In this document: in pieces, positions 60,935-64,000 of the stretch | Numbering within the stretch: position 1 is the first letter of the stretch | Layout: each line of letters begins with the position of its first letter | Origin: JASSUD01 sp031963445 | GTDB taxonomy: Bacteria > Pseudomonadota > Gammaproteobacteria > Burkholderiales > Burkholderiaceae | NCBI GenBank assembly: GCA_031963445.1 | Contig: JASSUH010000001.1 | Location: forward strand, 2,108,001-2,172,000 | Length of the DNA stretch: 64,000 nucleotides | Direction of reading: 5' to 3' | Position numbers and translations under genes: made by a program | The notes under the pieces: model-generated | Seen by the model: the letters and a program-made list of their open reading frames with translations, nothing else | Told to the model about the DNA's origin: nothing | The model's database searches: none

Positions 60935-61390
60935 TTATTTATGATGTGACAATGTTTTAACTAGATGCTGAAATTCAGCTATGTCTTCAAAGCTTCTATA
61001 TACAGAGGCAAAGCGCACGTAAGCGATTTTATCGAGCTGACGTAATTCGTTCATGACCCATTCGCCCAGCTTGTCGCTATTAATTTCCCGATCGCCAATA
61101 CTTAACAATTGATCTTCAATACGCGCTAACGCAGCATCTAGCGCCTCAGCGCTAACCGGACGTTTGCGTAGTGCTAAGCGCATGCTAGCTGCCAGTTTGC
61201 GTCGGTCAAACTCTACCCGACTCCCGTCTTTCTTCACCACCACCGGCAGCGTTAATTCGGCTCGTTCATAGGTGGTAAAGCGTCGCTCACATGCCTGGCA
61301 TCGCCGCCGTCGTCGAATAGTTGCGCCCTCTTCGGCAACACGCGAATCGGTTACTTGAGTATCTTCAGATCGGCAGAAAGGACAGCGCAT
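60935..61390 (-). CDS. nrdR: Transcriptional repressor NrdR
   Basis: A 151-aa regulator of ribonucleotide reductase genes. A zinc ribbon at 3-34 (CPFCRSED and CQACERRFTTYERAEL) is followed by an ATP-cone domain (about 49-139, VVKKDGSRVEFDRRKLAASM) that senses ATP and dATP. It lies after glyA, as in Burkholderia. Confidence 0.96.
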   Translation of the reverse strand: MRCPFCRSEDTQVTDSRVAEEGATIRRRRRCQACERRFTTYERAELTLPVVVKKDGSRVEFDRRKLAASMRLALRKRPVSAEALDAALARIEDQLLSIGDREINSDKLGEWVMNELRQLDKIAYVRFASVYRSFEDIAEFQHLVKTLSHHK

Positions 61391-61430
61391 TGTGAGCTAG
61401 GTAGATGCAATAAATTGGTAGATAGAGCGC

Positions 61431-62678
61431 TTATTTATAGACTGGAAAACGGCTTGTCAGTTCAGCCACCTGCTTACGTACTTTTTCAAGCGTAGCGCTA
61501 TCGTGTGGATTATCTAGCACGTCACTAATCAAATGTCCGACTTGTTCTGCTTGTTCTGCTTTAAAGCCGCGTGTCGTCATCGCGGGTGAGCCAAGTCGTA
61601 TACCGCTTGTGATAAATGGAGATTGCGGGTCGTTAGGAATAGCATTTTTATTCACCGTCAGATGCGCCGCTCCTAGTGCAGCTTCCGCCTCTTTGCCGGT
61701 GAGGTTTTTAGTACGCACATCTACCAACATCACGTGGCTTTCAGTACGCCCAGAGATAATGTGCAAACCTCGCTTGATCAACGTTTCAGCAAGTACTCGC
61801 GCATTTTCAATAACTTGTTGCTGATAAACCTTAAATTCAGGCGCCAACGCTTCTTTAAAAGCAACAGCTTTACCTGCAATCACATGCAACAGTGGGCCAC
61901 CTTGTATACCTGGGAAGATCGCTGAATTAATCGCTTTTTCAAATTCAGCTTTCATTAAGATCACGCCACCACGTGGGCCACGCAAGCTTTTATGGGTTGT
62001 CGTCGTGACAAAATCAGCATACGGCACTGGGTTAGGATAAACGCCAGCAGCAATCAACCCTGCATAGTGCGCCATATCCACCATAAAGTAAGCGCCAACC
62101 GATTTGGCAATCGCTGCTAAGCGAGCAAAATCAATACGCAGTGAAAATGCTGAAGCACCCGCAATGATTAATTTTGGACGATGCTGCTCGGCCAGAGCTT
62201 GTGCTGCGTCGTAATCAATATCTTCCGCTGCATTTAAGCCGTAACTGACGATATTGAACCATTTGCCCGAGATATTAGCCGGCGAGCCATGCGTTAAATG
62301 TCCACCGTGCGCGAGGCTCATCCCCATAATTGTGTCGCCTGGCTTAAGCACGGCGAAGAAAACGCCCTGATTCGCCTGCGAGCCTGAGTTTGGCTGCACA
62401 TTCGCCGCTTCTGCGCCAAATAATTGTTTTACACGATCAAGCGCTAATTGTTCGACGATATCAACATATTCGCAGCCACCGTAATAACGCTTGCCTGGAT
62501 AACCTTCTGCATATTTATTAGTTAATTGGGAGCCTTGTGCTTCCATCACAGCAGGACTGGTGTAATTTTCCGACGCAATCAATTCAATATGTTCTTCTTG
62601 CCGACGGTTTTCTTGTTCTATGGCTTTCCATAGTTCAGGGTCAACTTTTTCAATTGTGGATTCGGCTTTGTTAAACAT
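61431..62678 (-). CDS. glyA: Serine hydroxymethyltransferase
   Basis: A 415-aa PLP enzyme interconverting serine and glycine with tetrahydrofolate. The PLP lysine lies in VTTTTHKSLRGPRGG. Other typical parts are IELIASENYTSPAVMEAQGS and YAEGYPGKRYYGGCEYVD. It is the main one-carbon source and links to folP. The upstream gap holds a GC-rich hairpin. Confidence 0.97.
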   Translation of the reverse strand: MFNKAESTIEKVDPELWKAIEQENRRQEEHIELIASENYTSPAVMEAQGSQLTNKYAEGYPGKRYYGGCEYVDIVEQLALDRVKQLFGAEAANVQPNSGSQANQGVFFAVLKPGDTIMGMSLAHGGHLTHGSPANISGKWFNIVSYGLNAAEDIDYDAAQALAEQHRPKLIIAGASAFSLRIDFARLAAIAKSVGAYFMVDMAHYAGLIAAGVYPNPVPYADFVTTTTHKSLRGPRGGVILMKAEFEKAINSAIFPGIQGGPLLHVIAGKAVAFKEALAPEFKVYQQQVIENARVLAETLIKRGLHIISGRTESHVMLVDVRTKNLTGKEAEAALGAAHLTVNKNAIPNDPQSPFITSGIRLGSPAMTTRGFKAEQAEQVGHLISDVLDNPHDSATLEKVRKQVAELTSRFPVYK

Positions 62679-62724
62679 AGTGTTTTAACCTTTGCGTAGG
62701 GAGGAAGCTTTAGAGATACAACGA

Positions 62725-62750
62725 GAGCAGGCGATTCCTCTCGCCTGCTC
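62725..62750. promoter_or_regulatory. Hairpin in the glyA leader
   Basis: GAGCAGGCGA, six bases, TCGCCTGCTC: an exact 10-bp stem about 47 bp upstream of glyA. There is no T-run. It could be a leader structure or a terminator for a lost gene. Confidence 0.45.
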
Positions 62751-62831
62751 CGCTTGAAAGGACACAATTCTATAACAAGTCGCCTATTCTCTTCAGTAAT
62801 CATTCAGAAAATACTGCATGAAATTAGGACT

Positions 62832-62942
62832 GGAGAGTCTTAGCAAAACCCCAAGAACCAGGCATGCTTTTGCTGCCAGTACACTAATAACCTAATGAAA
62901 AAAGGAGGAAAACGCCGCCCAAGGGGTTTTCCTAAGGCTCCC
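62832..62942. repeat. Family E palindromic repeat (E3)
   Basis: Arms GGAGAGTCTTAGCAAAACCC and AAGGGGTTTTCCTAAGGCTC enclose CCAGGCATGC. It lies in the divergent gap between glyA and ybgC; the rest of that gap (62943-63238) shows no gene I can support. Confidence 0.75.
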
Positions 62943-63238
62943 TAGCCGCTTTTATTCACACTATGGGGAAGACATGCTAGCCCATTTTATGCACAGGAAT
63001 TTTCCGATAATTTATTCCTGTCCTTGAGCGGCATGAGCTTGTGCGTATACTGCCAATGACTGATAAAGCAGGCTTTGCTGATCTCGAGGGCGCAGTTCTA
63101 CCTAACATTACGCCAGGCGTTATGTAGAGATCCGTTAATGGAAGAGATATATTAAGATGGAAGATAAAGATAGCGCCATCGTTGTATGAACACGAGCTAT
63201 CCGTCTTTTTTATTTTGATTCCTAATAAGGCGTGTCCG

Positions 63239-63700
63239 ATGTCCTCTTTATCACCCGTTGGAAAGGCTACAGATTCAGCCCATGCGTTTGTCTGGAACAT
63301 GCGTGTGTACTATGAAGATACTGATGCTGGTAGCATCGTTTTTTATGCTAATTACTTAAAGTTTTTTGAGCGTGCCCGCACCGAATGGCTGCGTAAGCTT
63401 GGCATAGAACAACGCGCATTAACTGAGCAAAGCGGCACGTTTTTTATAGTGCTGAATACCAGCGTTGATTATCGGGCTCCGGCACGACTTGATGACTTGG
63501 TACAAATCGTCAGCCGCATTCAGCGTTTAGGCAAAGCTTCGGTACATTTCGAGCAGCAAGCTTGGGCTAATGATAAGTTGCTGGCGACCGGTACCATTCG
63601 CGTCGGCTGCATCAACCCAGTAGGCTTTAAACCCGTAGCCATTCCAGCGCATGTATTCGCTGTACTGCAACCTTTAGTCGCAGCGGGAAGTGCTGAATAA
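63239..63700 (+). CDS. ybgC: Tol-Pal associated acyl-CoA thioesterase YbgC
   Basis: A 153-aa hot-dog-fold thioesterase, start ATG 63239 (MSSLSPVGKATDSAHAFV). The catalytic aspartate is in RVYYEDTDAGSIVFYANYLK. It heads the tol-pal cluster and precedes tolQ, as usual. The last codons (GSAE and TAA) belong to the left arm of repeat C2. Confidence 0.93.
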   Translation: MSSLSPVGKATDSAHAFVWNMRVYYEDTDAGSIVFYANYLKFFERARTEWLRKLGIEQRALTEQSGTFFIVLNTSVDYRAPARLDDLVQIVSRIQRLGKASVHFEQQAWANDKLLATGTIRVGCINPVGFKPVAIPAHVFAVLQPLVAAGSAE

Positions 63701-63785
63701 ACCGGGAGCGGCGTTATGCCTCCTTGCCGTACTGATGTACTGTCTGCGTCGGCATGCCTTGCTCCCGGTTTATTCAGCACTTCCC
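63685..63785. repeat. Family C palindromic repeat (C2)
   Basis: GGGAAGTGCTGAATAAACCG and its exact complement CGGTTTATTCAGCACTTCCC form at least 25 bp of perfect stem. The core is CCTTGCCGTACTGATGTACT then GTCTGCGTCGGCATGCC. The left arm codes for the YbgC C-terminus. Confidence 0.92.
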
Positions 63786-63857
63786 TAAAAAAGCGCTTCC
63801 CTTGATGCATATAACTACTGCATGAACATTTCAAAGACCGTTATCGTTTAAACCATT

Positions 63858-64000
63858 ATGCATAACCCACAAAATCTTTCGATTCTTTCCCTGGCGCTAA
63901 ATGCCAGCGCGTTGGCGCAAATTGTTATGGCCTTGCTGCTGGTTTTATCGCTGATGTCGTGGACCTATATTTTTAGAAAATGGTTCGCCATACGCCGCAC
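63858..64000 (+). CDS. tolQ: Tol-Pal proton channel subunit TolQ (5' end)
   Basis: The first 47 codons of TolQ run off the right edge: MHNPQNLSILSLALNASALA, then a first membrane helix (IVMALLLVLSLMSWTYIF) and RKWFAIRR. TolQ with TolR uses the proton motive force to drive outer-membrane constriction. Position after ybgC supports the call. A family C repeat lies between them. Confidence 0.9.
   Translation, partial: MHNPQNLSILSLALNASALAQIVMALLLVLSLMSWTYIFRKWFAIRR

Noticed and set aside
62725..62750. The glyA leader hairpin as a glycine or folate riboswitch
   Set aside because: Only a simple 10-bp stem is visible; the conserved multi-helix cores of those riboswitches are not present.
62977..63300. 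A 107-codon minus-strand frame between glyA and ybgC
   Set aside because: It overlaps the ybgC start, has no ribosome binding site and no recognisable domain; I treat the region as non-coding.

Overview
The window reads as chromosome from a reduced-genome betaproteobacterium of the Burkholderiaceae. Gene order matches Burkholderia in long blocks: sspB-sspA-petC-petB-petA, nif3/htrA/tatCBA/hinT, hisE-murA-bolA-ABC exporter-mla, glmM-folP-ftsH-rlmE, greA-carB-carA, mltD-gloB-rnhA-dnaQ, tyrS-anmK-erpA-rpsI-rplM and nrdR-glyA-ybgC-tolQ. Base composition is lower in GC than free-living Burkholderia. Biosynthetic genes are missing from syntenic places (the his genes between murA and hisE; argC near erpA). 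Together with decayed IS and toxin genes, this suggests a host-associated endobacterium such as the endofungal Mycoavidus/Glomeribacter group. That placement is an inference from gene order and decay, not a measured match.

Layout. 1-4093: the integrase end of a P4-like integrative element (split CHC2 and Toprim/DUF927 primase, AlpA-type regulator, unknown protein, tyrosine integrase) abutting the 3' end of tRNA-Thr(UGU). 4094-22185: sspBA, cytochrome bc1, Nif3, HtrA protease, Tat translocase, hinT, hisE, murA, bolA, ABC exporter and the Mla lipid-transport operon. 22197-24713: an accessory patch with an RcsB-like regulator lacking its phosphoacceptor and two related membrane-hairpin proteins. 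24917-41297: housekeeping genes (glmM, folP, ftsH, rlmE, yhbY, greA, carBA, mltD, gloB, a methyltransferase, rnhA, dnaQ). 41386-43247: a toxin-antitoxin-like island. 43493-55141: tyrS, anmK, erpA, ribosomal proteins, glnS, tcdA, pdxH, cfa and the yqjD/E/K group. 55200-56816: IS remnants and an AT-rich orphan gene. 57002-60577: minor type IV pilins. 60935-64000: nrdR, glyA, ybgC and tolQ.

The most unusual feature is a dense population of palindromic elements (about 25-30 in 64 kb, about 65-200 bp each). They fall into several families, but most share a terminal motif of the type (TTA)RGAA-CTG-A-AA. Families B, C, D and E also share a central core (TTGCCGTACT...TGTACTGTCTGCGGCGGC), while their arms differ in sequence yet stay self-complementary. 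They sit at gene 3' ends so tightly that element termini supply the last codons or stop codons of several genes (tatB, mlaB, carA, the methyltransferase, pilW, ybgC, rlmE). In one case an element seems to supply the ribosome binding site and start codon (fimT). No transposase for them is visible in this window.

The genes fit a cell that keeps respiration, envelope maintenance, Tat export (the Rieske protein has a twin-arginine signal) and translation, and has trimmed amino-acid synthesis.
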